Assembly (NCBI GenBank): GCA_943735955.1
Contig: OX030956.1
Coordinates: 8,590,105-8,654,104, forward strand
DNA length: 64,000 bases
DNA from: Piscicola geometra
Lineage: Eukaryota > Annelida > Clitellata > Hirudinida > Piscicolidae
Reading direction: 5' to 3'
Part shown: positions 44,201 through 59,000 of the stretch, piece after piece
Numbering within the stretch: the first letter of the stretch is position 1
How the letters are laid out: each line of letters begins with the position of its first letter
Translations under genes and position numbers: made by a program
The notes under the pieces: model-generated
What the model saw: only the letters and a program-made list of their open reading frames with translations
The model's database searches: none
Told to the model about the DNA's origin: nothing

Positions 44201-47200
44201 ATAAGCCGCTGTGGAGCTCATAACTGCATCATAACAAAACGAAATTTGCAAACGGAATTATAAAGCATGCAGAACAAACAAACGAGCTTTGCGAATGGAA
44301 AACATAATATTTATGACACAACTTTTCTCTCAAATGAATCGAGGGTGAACGAGGAAGGAAAGTAGCCGCACGAGGGAAGACTCAGCAGCCGAGCATGAGG
44401 CCTTTGGCAAACGAAGGAAAGCTCGTTAGAAATGTCGATTTTGTGGCTTCAGTGTGACTTTTCTTCGCCGTTTTTTGGTTTTTTGTAATCACCAGCTTCT
44501 CTGACAAATTCTGAACTCATTAGAGCCCCTGTTCGTGTGAGGCACCAACTAAACTCCATATAAAACTGTTTAATTTTCATTAAAAACATTACCTAACGGT
44601 GTTTCAATTTTGAAAGATTAAAAGGTGGATTGAAATGTGCTTCCTACAGGCGGATGTTGACTGAGAACCTAAACCTTTGATCCCAAAAACTAATCAAAGT
44701 TGATTAAATTTTAAAATGGAAAGTCGTTTTGATAACAAAAAAAGTTTTAAATCTTGTTGGGACTCACTATTTTCCAAGCACATGATTCTATGATACATGA
44801 TAGGTATCGCAAAAAAACAAAATCGTAAGTTTGTGTTTTTTAGAAAACAGCGACATGAGCACCCGTCACTTGCATGGCATGTGATTAGCATAGATGAGAC
44901 AGAGATGAAGGTGGTCTGGCATGTAGAGTTTGCGTGAACCCCTGGTATAGTCGGTTACTTGTTTGCTTAAAAATACACACATACACACACACACGCATAC
45001 AAACACACACACACATAAAAACACACACACACACATACATATATACACACACGCACACACACAAACACACACACATACATACATACACACACACGCACAC
45101 ACACACACACACACACACGACTAATCTGCAAACCCCAGCACGTCCTTGCATAACTCAGGCCTCAGAGGCGGTCAGATGTCATTAGGCCTTCTCTTTGCAA
45201 CACCATCTCCGTGACCAGTCTCCACAACAACAATGCAGCCACATTAACAATGCAGCCACATTAACAATGCAGCCACAACAACACTGCAGCCACATTAACA
45301 ATGCAGCCACAACAACACTGCAGCCCCAACAACAATGCAGCCACAACAACACTGCAGCCACAACAACAATGCAACCACCTTTAACTTCCACAACAAAAAC
45401 TTTTATAACTCTACCAAAACCACAAAAACAACTATCCACCACACAAAGCATTCCAATCTCTACAACGATCAGTTACAAAAACTACCACAACTAGAAGGTT
45501 TACCTAGAACCCGCCTCACATTTAATAAGTGGGCATTCGGGATTCGAGAATTTAAACGGATGCTTCAATGAATTCATATATGAGAAAAAAATGCTGAAAT
45601 TAAATTTTGAAAAAACAAAAAGATGATCGAACGAAAATTTTATTAATATGTATTTGTTGGAAACATTATGTGCAGTAGTGTGCTTTGAAATGAGATAAAA
45701 ATCTCCTATTGCAGATAGCATTTCTAATATATACAACATTATTATTTTCAAACGTTATTTTTTCGATTTTCTGCTCACATAAAAGTTTACAATTCAAGTT
45801 CGTTTACCAGCCGGGCATGCATTTCAAATGTTCGCATATTAAATGAGGCGGGTTCTAGGCACACCCAACTTATGCAACTACGACACAACTACCCCAACTA
45901 CAACATCTACTACATTGATAAAAACTTTAAAAAACTACCACAACTATAACAACAACGATATCTACGACATCTGCCACAACTACCACTACAATTACAACTA
46001 CGACAACTACAACAAGTACCATGAATACTAAAACTCCCACCACTCCCACAGGAACCGGTCTTCAAAAGCCCTCTCCCTGCAACAAACCAGCCTCTCGACA
46101 AGCACACTGTCACGTGTCCCAACATCGGACCCGTCGATGTCTTCATACAGGTTGCTTGCTGTTTGTGCTTAAATGGCTTTCAAGACTGTTGATGTTTCTG
46201 ATTGGATGTTGTTTGGTTGGTCCTAGGTTCGAATGCAACCAATGCCCCGGTAGTGAGTGTTTCAGTTGCGTGTCTGGCGCTATATATAAACGACGATTTA
46301 TATATTATTTATTTATTCACTCCTACCCCCTACTCCACAATCAACTCCACCATGCAACAGGGAGCCAGATCTTCAAAGGAGGTTGTCATCATGACTGTTC
46401 ATGATCTGGGATGCGATCGTTAGTTGTATCTCTAGATGCTTGAAATGATGTTTAACTCATTAAGCCTCTTCTCTTCTCCAGCCCACCTCCTCCAAACCAA
46501 CTTTTTTTAACCACCTCTCTCTCTCTAATAACCCCTTTTCAACCACTTCTTCTCTAACCAACCCCTTCTTCAATAATCCTTTCTTTAACCCCCTCTTAAA
46601 CTAACGAACTTCATTAAGCACTTATTCACCAACCACCCTCTAAGCACTTATTCATCCACTTTCCTCCAGCCCGCCTTTCTAACTATCTTTTTTTCTAACC
46701 CTTTTTCTAACCACTTTTCTTAAAATCCTCAATCCACACCACTCTCCTATCCCATCCCATCCTATCCCATCCCATTCCATCTCATCCCATTCCATCTCAT
46801 CCCATTCCATCCCATTCCATTCCATCCCATTCTATCCCATTCCATCCCATTCCATCCCATTCCATCCCATCACATCCCATTCCATTCCATCATACCCCAT
46901 CCCATTCCATTCCATCCCATTCCATCCCATTCCATTCCATTCCATCCCATTCCATCCCATTCCATCCCATTCCATCCCATTCCATCCCATTCCATCCCAT
47001 TCTATCCCATTCCATCCCATTCCATCGCATTCCATCGCATTCCATCGCATTCCATCTCATTCCATCGCATTCCATCGCATTCCATCGCATTCCATTCCAT
47101 TCTATCCTATCCTATCCCATCCCATTCCATCCCATTCCATCACACCCCATCCCATCCCATCCCATCCCATCCCATCCCATCCCATCCCATCCCATCCCAT

Positions 47201-50200
47201 TCCATCCCATCCCACCCCATTCCATCCCATCACACCCCATCCCATCCCATTCCATCTCATTCCATCCTATCCCATCCCATCCCATCCCATCCCATCCCAT
47301 CCCATTCCATCCCACCCCACTTTCCCACCCCATCCCATCCCATCCCACCCCATTCCATCCCATTCCACCCCATCCCATCCCATCTCATCCCATCCTATCC
47401 CATTCCATCCCATCCCATCCCATTCCATCCCATTCCATCCCATTCCATCCCACCCCACCCTCCCACCCCATCCCACCCCATCCCATCCCATCCCATTCCA
47501 TCTCATTCCATCCCATTTCATCCCATTCCATCCCATCCCATCCCACCCCATCCCACCCCATCCCATCCCATCCCATCCCATCCCATCTTCACCCTTTCAG
47601 ACAGCATGTACTCAACATTTGTGGAGCACCCACGCATGACGCGTCTGAAAGAGAGGACGTTGTGGCTGCACGTGGACCTGCCTGGCCAGGGCGACAACGC
47701 ATCAGACCTGGCAGCGGAGTGGGTGTTTGGGAGTGGAAGAGAGTGGTTTGGAGTGGGTGAAGGGAAGTGAACTGGTAGGAATCAGTGTGGGAAGGGTAGA
47801 TAAAAATATGGTGTGATTGTTTAAAAGGTTTTTCTAGGTTTAACTTTCAGAAGCATTATACATTTTCAAAGCAATAAGGATAATGGAAGGGCGCATTATA
47901 AAATCAATTGCAATCTCTTCCTTCTTCTCTTTTTCCTATCTTCTCAGTTGCTTTCTCTTCTCATTTGCTTTCTTTCCCTGCAGTTACCAGTTCCCAACGA
48001 TGCAGAAGATCGGAGAAGACTTGGTCAGCGTCCTCGACCAACTCAAGTGAGCCTCTCTCGTGTGTTCTATCCTCTTATTGCCCCACTTAATCATGCCTAT
48101 TATCCCAAGTAATCAGACTAAGTCGCTTCACTTAATCATGCTAAATTTCGTCTCTTAATCATATTATAAAGCTAATTAATGAGCTAATGCGAGAACTAAA
48201 TGATAATGAGAAATGACCCAATTAACTTCAATTTGATGGTACTCTCATGCATTGCAACCTCATAGAAGTTCGCATGTGCCTATGAAAGGAATTTTGTTTT
48301 GGTTCATAAAACGAACAGCGAGATTGATGGAAAGTAAACAAATCAAAATGTGTTCCCAGAGTATTTTTCATCGTTTTTTTGTGCGAAATGGTACGCTACT
48401 AAAATAAATAAATTCATCCTGGAATGTTTTTACGCGATATGCGTGATCGACTGCAGTCTAGCAGGATTGATAGTGATTGTTCAAACATGCAAACGAGGTG
48501 CTACGTCTGGGACAATTATCCCTTCCAAGGCAAACGAAAATTAAATTTTTCCACAAGAACTAACACACCGTCTTCCCATCATGCATCTTCCCATCATGCA
48601 TCTTCCCATCATGCATCTTCCCATCATGCATCTTCCCATCATGCATCTTCCCATCATGCATCTTCCCATCATGCATCTTCCCATCATGCATCTTCCCATC
48701 ATGCATCTTCCCACCATGCATCTTCCCATCATGCATCTTCCCATCATGCATCTTCCCATCATGCATCTTCCCATCATGCATCTTCCCATCATGCATCTTC
48801 CCATCATGCATCTTCCCATCATGCATCTTCCCATCATGCATCTTCCCATCATGCATCTTCCCATCATGCATCTTCCCATCATGCATCTTCCCATCATGCA
48901 TCTTCCCATCATGCATCTTCCCATCATGCATCTTCACATCATGCATCTTCCCATCATGCATCTTCCCACCATGCATCCTCCCATCATGCATCCTCCCATC
49001 ATGCATCTTCCCATCATGCATCTTCCCATCATGCATCCTCCCATCATGCATCTTCCCACCATGCATCTTCCCATCATGCATCTTCCCATCATGCATCTTC
49101 CCATCATGCATCTTCCCATCATGCATCTTCCCATCATGCATCTTCCCATCATGCATCTTCCCACCATGCATCTTCCCATCATGCATCTTCCCATCATGCA
49201 TCTTCCCATCATGCATCTTCCCATCATGCATCTTCCCATCATGCATCTTCCCATCATGCATCTTCCCACCATGCATCTTCCCATCATGCATCTTCCCATC
49301 ATGCATCTTCCCATCATGCATCTTCCCATCATGCATCTTCCCATCATGCATCTTCCCATCATGCATCTTCCCATCATGCATCTTCCCATCATGCATCTTC
49401 CCATCATGCATCTTCCCATCATGCATCTTCCCATCATGCATCTTCCCATCATGCATCCTCCCATCATGCATCTTCACATCATGCATCTTCCCATCATGCA
49501 TCTTCCCATCATGCATCTTCCCATCATGCATCTTCCCATCATGCATCTTCCCACCATGCATCCTCCCATCATGCATCCTCCCATCATGCATCTTCCCATC
49601 ATGCATCTTCCCATCATGCATCCTCCCATCATGCATCTTCCCACCATGCATCTTCCCATCATGCATCTTCCCATCATGCATCTTCCCATCATGCATCTTC
49701 CCATCATGCATCTTCCCATCATGCATCTTCCCATCATGCATCTTCCCATCATGCATCTTCCCATCATGCATCTTCCCATCATGCATCTTCCCATCATGCA
49801 TCTTCCCATCATGCATCTTCCCATCATGCATCCTCCCATCATGCATCTTCCCATCATGCATCTTCCCATCATGCATCTTCCCATCATGCATCTTCCCATC
49901 ATGCATCTTCCCATCATGCATCTTCCCATCATGCATCTTCCCATCATGCATCCTCCCATCATGCATCTTCCCATCATGCATCTTCCCATCATGCATCTTC
50001 CCATCATGCATCTTCCCACCATGCATCTCCCCACCATGCATCTTCCCATCATGCATCTTCCCACCATGCATCTTCCCACCATGCATCTTCCCATCATGCA
50101 TCTTCCCATCATGCATCTTCCCATCATGCATCTTCCCATCATGCATCTTCCCATCATGCATCTTCCCATCATGCATCTTCCCATCATGCATCTTCCCATC

Positions 50201-53200
50201 ATGCATCCTCCCATCATGCATCTTCCCATCATGCATCTTCCCATCATGCATCTTCCCATCATGCATCTTCCCATCATGCATCTTCCCATCATGCATCTTC
50301 CCATCATGCATCTTCCCATCATGCATCTTCCCACCATGCATCTTCCCATCATGCATCTTCCCATCATGCATCTTCCCATCATGCATCCTCCCATCATGCA
50401 TCTTCCCATCATGCATCTTCCCATCATGCATCTTCCCATCATGCATCTTCCCATCATGCATCTTCCCACTATGCATCTTCCCATCATGCATCTTCCCATC
50501 ATGCATCTTCCCATCATGCATCTTCCCATCATGCATCTTCCCATCATGCATCTTCCCACCATGCATCTTCCCACCATGCATCTTCCCACCATGCATCTTC
50601 CCACCATGCATCTTCCCATCATGCATCTTCCCATCATGCATCTTCCCATCATGCATCTTCCCATCATGCATCTTCCCATCATGCATCTTCCCATCATGCA
50701 TCTTCCCATCATGCATCTTCCCATCATGCATCTTCCCATCATGCATCTTCCCATCATGCATCTTCCCATCATGCATCTTCCCATCATGCATCTTCCCATC
50801 ATGCATCTTCCCATCATGCATCTTCCCACCATGCATCTTCCCATCATGCATCTTCCCATCATGCATCTTCCCATCATGCATCTTCCCATCATGCATCTTC
50901 CCATCATGCATCTTCCCATCATGCATCTTCCCATCATGCATCTTCCCATCATGCATCCTCCCATCATGCATCTTCCCATCATGCATCCTCCCATCATGCA
51001 TCTTCCCATCATGCATCTTCCCATCATGCATCTTCCCACCATGCCTCTTCCCATCATGCATCTTCCCATCATGCATCTTCCCATCATGCATCTTCCCATC
51101 ATGCATCTTCCCATCATGCATCTTCCCACCATGCATCCTCCCATCATGCATCCTCCCATCATGCATCTTCCCATCATGCATCTTCCCATCATGCATCCTC
51201 CCATCATGCATCTTCCCACCATGCATCTTCCCATCATGCATCTTCCCATCATGCATCTTCCCATCATGCATCTTCCCATCATGCATCTTCCCATCATGCA
51301 TCTTCCCATCATGCATCTTCCCACCATGCATCTTCCCATCATGCATCTTCCCATCATGCATCTTCCCATCATGCATCTTCCCATCATGCATCTTCCCATC
51401 ATGCATCTTCCCATCATGCATCTTCCCATCATGCATCTTCCCATCATGCATCTTCCCATCATGCATCTTCCCATCATGCATCCTCCCATCATGCATCTTC
51501 CCATCATGCATCTTCCCATCATGCATCTTCCCATCATGCATCTTCCCATCATGCATCTTCCCATCATGCATCTTCCCATCATGCATCTTCCCATCATGCA
51601 TCCTCCCATCATGCATCTTCCCATCATGCATCTTCCCATCATGCATCTTCCCATCATGCATCTTCCCATCATGCATCTTCCCATCATGCATCCTCCCATC
51701 ATGCATCTTCCCATCATGCATCTTCCCATCATGCATCTTCCCACCATGCCTCTTCCCATCATGCATCTTCCCATCATGCATCTTCCCATCATGCATCTTC
51801 CCATCATGCATCTTCCCATCATGCATCTTCCCACCATGCATCCTCCCATCATGCATCCTCCCATCATGCATCTTCCCATCATGCATCTTCCCATCATGCA
51901 TCCTCCCATCATGCATCTTCCCACCATGCATCTTCCCATCATGCATCTTCCCATCATGCATCTTCCCATCATGCATCTTCCCATCATGCATCTTCCCATC
52001 ATGCATCTTCCCATCATGCATCTTCCCACCATGCATCTTCCCATCATGCATCTTCCCATCATGCATCTTCCCATCATGCATCTTCCCATCATGCATCTTC
52101 CCATCATGCATCTTCCCATCATGCATCTTCCCATCATGCATCTTCCCATCATGCATCTTCCCATCATGCATCTTCCCATCATGCATCCTCCCATCATGCA
52201 TCTTCCCATCATGCATCTTCCCATCATGCATCTTCCCATCATGCATCTTCCCATCATGCATCTTCCCATCATGCATCTTCCCATCATGCATCTTCCCATC
52301 ATGCATCTTCCCATCATGCATCCTCCCATCATGCATCTTCCCATCATGCATCTTCCCATCATGCATCTTCCCATCATGCATCTTCCCACCATGCATCTCC
52401 CCACCATGCATCTTCCCATCATGCATCTTCCCACCATGCATCTTCCCACCATGCATCTTCCCATCATGCATCTTCCCATCATGAATCTTCCCATCATGCA
52501 TCTTCCCATCATGCATCTTCCCATCATGCATCTTCCCATCATGCATCTTCCCATCATGCATCTTCCCATCATGCATCCTCCCATCATGCATCTTCCCATC
52601 ATGCATCTTCCCATCATGCATCTTCCCATCATGCATCTTCCCATCATGCATCTTCCCATCATGCATCTTCCCATCATGCATCTTCCCATCATGCATCTTC
52701 CCACCATGCATCTTCCCATCATGCATCTTCCCATCATGCATCTTCCCATCATGCATCCTCCCATCATGCATCTTCCCATCATGCATCTTCCCATCATGCA
52801 TCTTCCCATCATGCATCTTCCCATCATGCATCTTCCCACTATGCATCTTCCCATCATGCATCTTCCCATCATGCATCTTCCCATCATGCATCTTCCCATC
52901 ATGCATCTTCCCATCATGCATCTTCCCACCATGCATCTTCCCACCATGCATCTTCCCACCATGCATCTTCCCACCATGCATCTTCCCATCATGCATCTTC
53001 CCATCATGCATCTTCCCATCATGCATCTTCCCATCATGCATCTTCCCATCATGCATCTTCCCATCATGCATCTTCCCATCATGCATCTTCCCATCATGCA
53101 TCTTCCCATCATGCATCTTCCCATCATGCATCTTCCCATCATGCATCTTCCCATCATGCATCTTCCCATCATGCATCTTCCCACCATGCATCTTCCCATC

Positions 53201-56000
53201 ATGCATCTTCCCATCATGCATCTTCCCATCATGCATCTTCCCATCATGCATCTTCCCATCATGCATCTTCCCATCATGCATCTTCCCATCATGCATCTTC
53301 CCATCATGCATCCTCCCATCATGCATCTTCCCATCATGCATCCTCCCATCATGCATCTTCCCATCATGCATCTTCCCATCATGCATCTTCCCACCATGCA
53401 TCTTCCCATCATGCATCTTCCCATCATGCATCTTCCCATCATGCATCTTCCCATCATGCATCTTCCCATCATGCATCTTCCCACCATGCATCTTCCCATC
53501 ATGCATCTTCCCATCATGCATCTTCCCATCATGCATCTTCCCATCATGCATCTTCCCATCATGCATCTTCCCATCATGCATCTTCCCATCATGCATCTTC
53601 CCACCATGCCTCTTCCCATCATGCATCTTCCCATCATGCATCTTCCCATCATGCATCTTCCCATCATGCATCTTCCCATCATGCATCTTCCCATCATGCA
53701 TCCTCCCATCATGCATCTTCCCATCATGCATCTTCCCATCATGCATCTCCCCACCATGCATCTTCCCACCATGCATCTTCCCACCATGCATCTTCCCATC
53801 ATGCATCTTCCCACCATGCATCTTCCCATCATGCATCTCCCCACCATGCATCTTCCCACCATGCATCTTCCCACCATGCATCTTCCCATCATGCATCTTC
53901 CCACCATGCATCTTCCCATCATGCATCTTCCCATCATGCATCTTCCCATCATGCATCTTCCCATCATGCATCTTCCCACCATGCATCTTCCCATCATGCA
54001 TCTTCCCATCATGCATCTTCCCACCATGCATCCTCCCATCATGCATCTTCCCATCATGCATCTTCCCATCATGCATCTTCCCATCATGCATCTTCCCATC
54101 ATGCATCTTCCCATCATGCATCTTCCCATCATGCATCTTCCCATCATGCATCTTCCCATCATGCATCTTCCCATCATGCATCTTCCCATCATGCATCTTC
54201 CCACCATGCATCTTCCCATCATGCATCTTCCCATCATGCATCCTCCCATCATGCATCTTCCCATCATGCATCTTCCCATCATGCATCTTCCCATCATGCA
54301 TCTTCCCACCATGCATCTCCCCACCATGCATCTTCCCATCATGCATCTTCCCATCATGCATCTTCCCATCATGCATCTTCCCATCATGCATCTTCCCATC
54401 ATGCATCTTCCCATCATGCATCTTCCCATCATGCATCTTCCCATCATGCATCTTCCCATCATGCATCTTCCCATCATGCATCTTCCCATCATGCATCTTC
54501 CCATCATGCATCTTCCCATCATGCATCTTCCCATCATGCATCTTCCCATCATGCATCTTCCCATCATGCATCTTCCCATCATGCATCTTCCCATCATGCA
54601 TCTTCCCATCATGCATCTTCCCATCATGCATCTTCCCATCATGCATCTTCCCATCATGCATCTTCCCACCATGCATCTTCCCATCATGCATCTTCCCATC
54701 ATGCATCTTCCCATCATGCATCTTCCCATCATGCATCTTCCCATCATGCATCTTCCCATCATGCATCTTCCCATCATGCATCCTCCCATCATGCATCTTC
54801 CCATCATGCATCCTCCCATCATGCATCTTCCCATCATGCATCTTCCCATCATGCATCTTCCCACCATGCATCTTCCCATCATGCATCTTCCCATCATGCA
54901 TCTTCCCATCATGCATCTTCCCATCATGCATCTTCCCATCATGCATCTTCCCACCATGCATCTTCCCATCATGCATCTTCCCATCATGCATCTTCCCATC
55001 ATGCATCTTCCCATCATGCATCTTCCCATCATGCATCTTCCCATCATGCATCTTCCCACCATGCCTCTTCCCATCATGCATCTTCCCATCATGCATCTTC
55101 CCATCATGCATCTTCCCATCATGCATCTTCCCATCATGCATCTTCCCATCATGCATCCTCCCATCATGCATCTTCCCATCATGCATCTTCCCATCATGCA
55201 TCTCCCCACCATGCATCTTCCCACCATGCATCTTCCCACCATGCATCTTCCCATCATGCATCTTCCCACCATGCATCTTCCCATCATGCATCTCCCCACC
55301 ATGCATCTTCCCACCATGCATCTTCCCACCATGCATCTTCCCATCATGCATCTTCCCACCATGCATCTTCCCATCATGCATCTTCCCATCATGCATCTTC
55401 CCATCATGCATCTTCCCATCATGCATCTTCCCACCATGCATCTTCCCATCATGCATCTTCCCATCATGCATCTTCCCACCATGCATCCTCCCATCATGCA
55501 TCTTCCCATCATGCATCTTCCCATCATGCATCTTCCCATCATGCATCTTCCCATCATGCATCTTCCCATCATGCATCTTCCCATCATGCATCTTCCCATC
55601 ATGCATCTTCCCATCATGCATCTTCCCATCATGCATCTTCCCATCATGCATCTTCCCACCATGCATCTTCCCATCATGCATCTTCCCATCATGTATCTTT
55701 TCCCTTCTGTTGGACTCTTAGCAAACTTAGCTGAGTTCTGATGGAAACACAGTGCACAAGGGAGAAGATAAAATTAAATGCTTCTTAACGGCCAGTTTCA
55801 TGTGAAGCAAAGGAGGGATATGTTACTAATTCTAATTGTGAGATTGGGGATGAATACATGCAGCTTGAAAAATACTAATCATTGCATATGCTGATCATCT
55901 CTTGGCTATTAAAATAGTTGTTTTTCATTTTTATTGAGGTATGATTTTTTTGGAAATAACAATATCGATGATGATGCTGATGATGATGATGATGATGATG

Positions 56001-56037
<37 letters not shown>

Positions 56038-59000
56038 CGATGATGATGATGATGATGATGATGATGGTAGAGATGATGATGATGTTTAGAAGAAGGAGGA
56101 AAAGGAGGTGCATAGTTGCAGTAAAGATGACGATGATGTTACAGAGATGATTGCTTCTGAATAATTGACTAATGCATCAGTCTTGGTAGAAACTATGCAT
56201 TGAACTGTGTTAGTCGAGGAGGTGACAGGGTGGTGACGAGGTGAAAGAGGAGGGTGAGTGGGGTGTTCATCATGAAAGCAATTTTCAACGTGGGCTGTGT
56301 AGGTGCTGGTGGATGGAGGGAGGGAGGAGAGGAAACAACTATGTGGAAGTAAGGAAGATTAGTGGACAGATGCAATGCTGGTTTCATCTTCGAAACATTT
56401 TTGCCGCGTCGAGAATTAGTGAGTGTTGAAGCCTAATGGCAAATGACAGCGTTTTAGTGACTGTAACAATGGGGCAACAAAAAAATAAGAAAAACAAAAA
56501 TAAATAGGATTAGGAAGAATACTTTTTTCCAGTATTTTTATTATTGAAACTATAATTATAACTATACTTATATATAGAAGAATGACGAGAGATTAATAAT
56601 ACAAATTACGAGCGTGAAATAAGAATTTGTGGCTTATAACCAGTACGAGCTTAAAAGCACTCAGACTGCAAATATTCATTCTTGCCCATGGGCTACTAAA
56701 GCCTGTGCTCACTTGAACCCAGGACCATTGACCATTGGTCAAGCCGATAGTCGATACACACTCGACCCTCAGTCGATCCCGGTATATCCTAAATAATTAG
56801 CTTCATTTGCATGAAATGGAGCATGAGAAGTTTATTTGAAGAGCGCTAATTTGACAAATCATGTTTGAAACATTCAATTTTGAGAAAGAAAATTGAATGA
56901 AAATAATTAGTTTAGAGACTACTTCAAGAGAGAACTAATAACTTAAAGTTTTCAATTAAAAAAACAGTTTTTTCTCATTTTTGTTCGCTTAAAAATGAAT
57001 TTTTCCTTAAAGGTAGCTTTATAATAAATATTCATACATATTTTTTTTACATTTGGAAATTCGATTTAGATGAAAAGATATAAAAATTTGAAGTTTTATT
57101 GACATTTTTCTTATCTTCAACGCCACAATGCGTCGCCACATAGAGATATTTCAAAGCAGAAATTTTATTTTAACATTTGAAATTGAGTAAGAAAAGTAAC
57201 TGAAATTGAAATTTTTATTTATTTATATATAAATAAAAAAGTTTTGTATATTTTTTTAAGAAACAGCATTTAGTACGTTGTTTTCAGCTTCTTCGATTTG
57301 CCTTAGCGTAGGGGAAGGGTTATTCATCGTTTTAAAACTTTCAAAAGTTCAGTTAGGACATGATTAACACTAACAATACAAGAAGTTTAATACAAAAATT
57401 AATTTTTTTGTTTAAAATAACTCCTCTCCCACCTGCGATTGAAAAAAACACACAAAATGGGAGATGTTAAACCTTTTATTCACTAGAAAAACACATTTTA
57501 AAAACTTTATTATTATTATTTCAAACTTTAAAAAAATTAGACTTTTTTTATTTTCAGTGAAAGAATCCTCTTTTGATTTCAACAGGCATAAAAGTTCAAG
57601 TCTATTTTGCTTCTTTCTACAAACCAGCTTTTTTTAAATTTTTGCTTTTAAAAAAACTTTGTTTTTTTTTTCTTTCACTCTAGTTAAGTTTTGACTGTTT
57701 TTATGCTTGACCCGTTGCTTTGAAGCTTCCGAAAGACGAGGTCTGTCCATCTCTTATGGCTGGCTCTTTTATAGGATGATGGATCTACTGACTGATTCAA
57801 TTTACTAGTTTCTTTAGTCTATGGTTCACCTTATCCACTGCTTTCCCATTACAAGGTTGTGAAAAAGAGTGTTATTGATTTCAGAAGCCTGCTCACTGGT
57901 TGGGTTCTCCATAGGTGTCCTAGTGTCTTTTTTGCCTATCTAAAACCGTCTTGAGATGGGGCTGCATAAGAGAACTAAGCTTACTTACTCTTAGTGCTGA
58001 ACTGCTGCTTTTGACACCAAGTGCACATCCAAGCAGGAAAACACCACCAGAACAACTTGAAATAGGGAGGTTCCATAACTTCTCTTATTGGACAGGCTGG
58101 GTGATTGTTTATCTGTGGGTTTTAGCTTTAGAACTCAGTGAGATCACTGAAGTGGTGAATAAAAATTGTTTTTGCTTTGGTAAAAATCCGAACTTGCTGT
58201 CTTTATAAAAGAACAGTGTACTGGATACCATTATTTATTCAAGATAGAGAAGAAACTCATTGAATCGGTTTTAGGGTTTGGCTGAGCTCGGAAGCCACTA
58301 GCTGAAGACACGTGTCAAGTGCATGTCCAACTACACTAGAATTTTTCTATAAACGTCTATTTTCATCATAAAACTTTGTAAAATCTGATATATTTTTATA
58401 TCCGTTTCAACCAACTGTGGGCGGCACAAATATTTTTTACTAATATTTTTAATAAGATATTATTTCAAGTATTATATTAAGTAACCTTAATATCATACAA
58501 TTTGAGTATAATAAATTATCTAATGATTTCTTTTTATTTGAAAACGCTGAGGCTCAAATCTTCGATTAAGTTTTTTGGTGTGGGGGGGGGGGGCAGTTTC
58601 ATCAAAAGTACCAAGTTCCGATATTAAACATTCATGAAATAACCTAGTGAACCATATTCCAAGTAGACGTAATGAAATTACAATTTTTCGATTTTTTGCC
58701 CACTTATGCTCCCCCCTACTCAGTCGAAGTTCTTCTGCATTCTGAATCCTTATTTACTTTGACTGGTTCCAGGGGAAGATGCTTTCATTATTGATACAGT
58801 AACTGAAAAAATCCTCACCCAATTACCTTCCCCACCACTATGTTTTAAAATCCTGCTCTTTTCACCGGAGACTTTGCGAACTTATTGTCCGTGCCCCTGA
58901 GAAGCGATGCTTCAATAGCTCAAAAAGTGGCTCTTGACGTGGAGTTTTTTAAAAAGCTCTTTGATCACAAATTATTATTTATTTCAAGCAATAACTTATT

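Noticed and set aside
48424..55741. Giant reading frames of 2,072-2,436 codons on both strands (SSHHA, MHLPI, KMHDG, RCMMG repeats)
   Set aside because: They exist only because the 15-bp satellite unit lacks stops; the frames overlap each other on both strands and lie in an NDRG intron.
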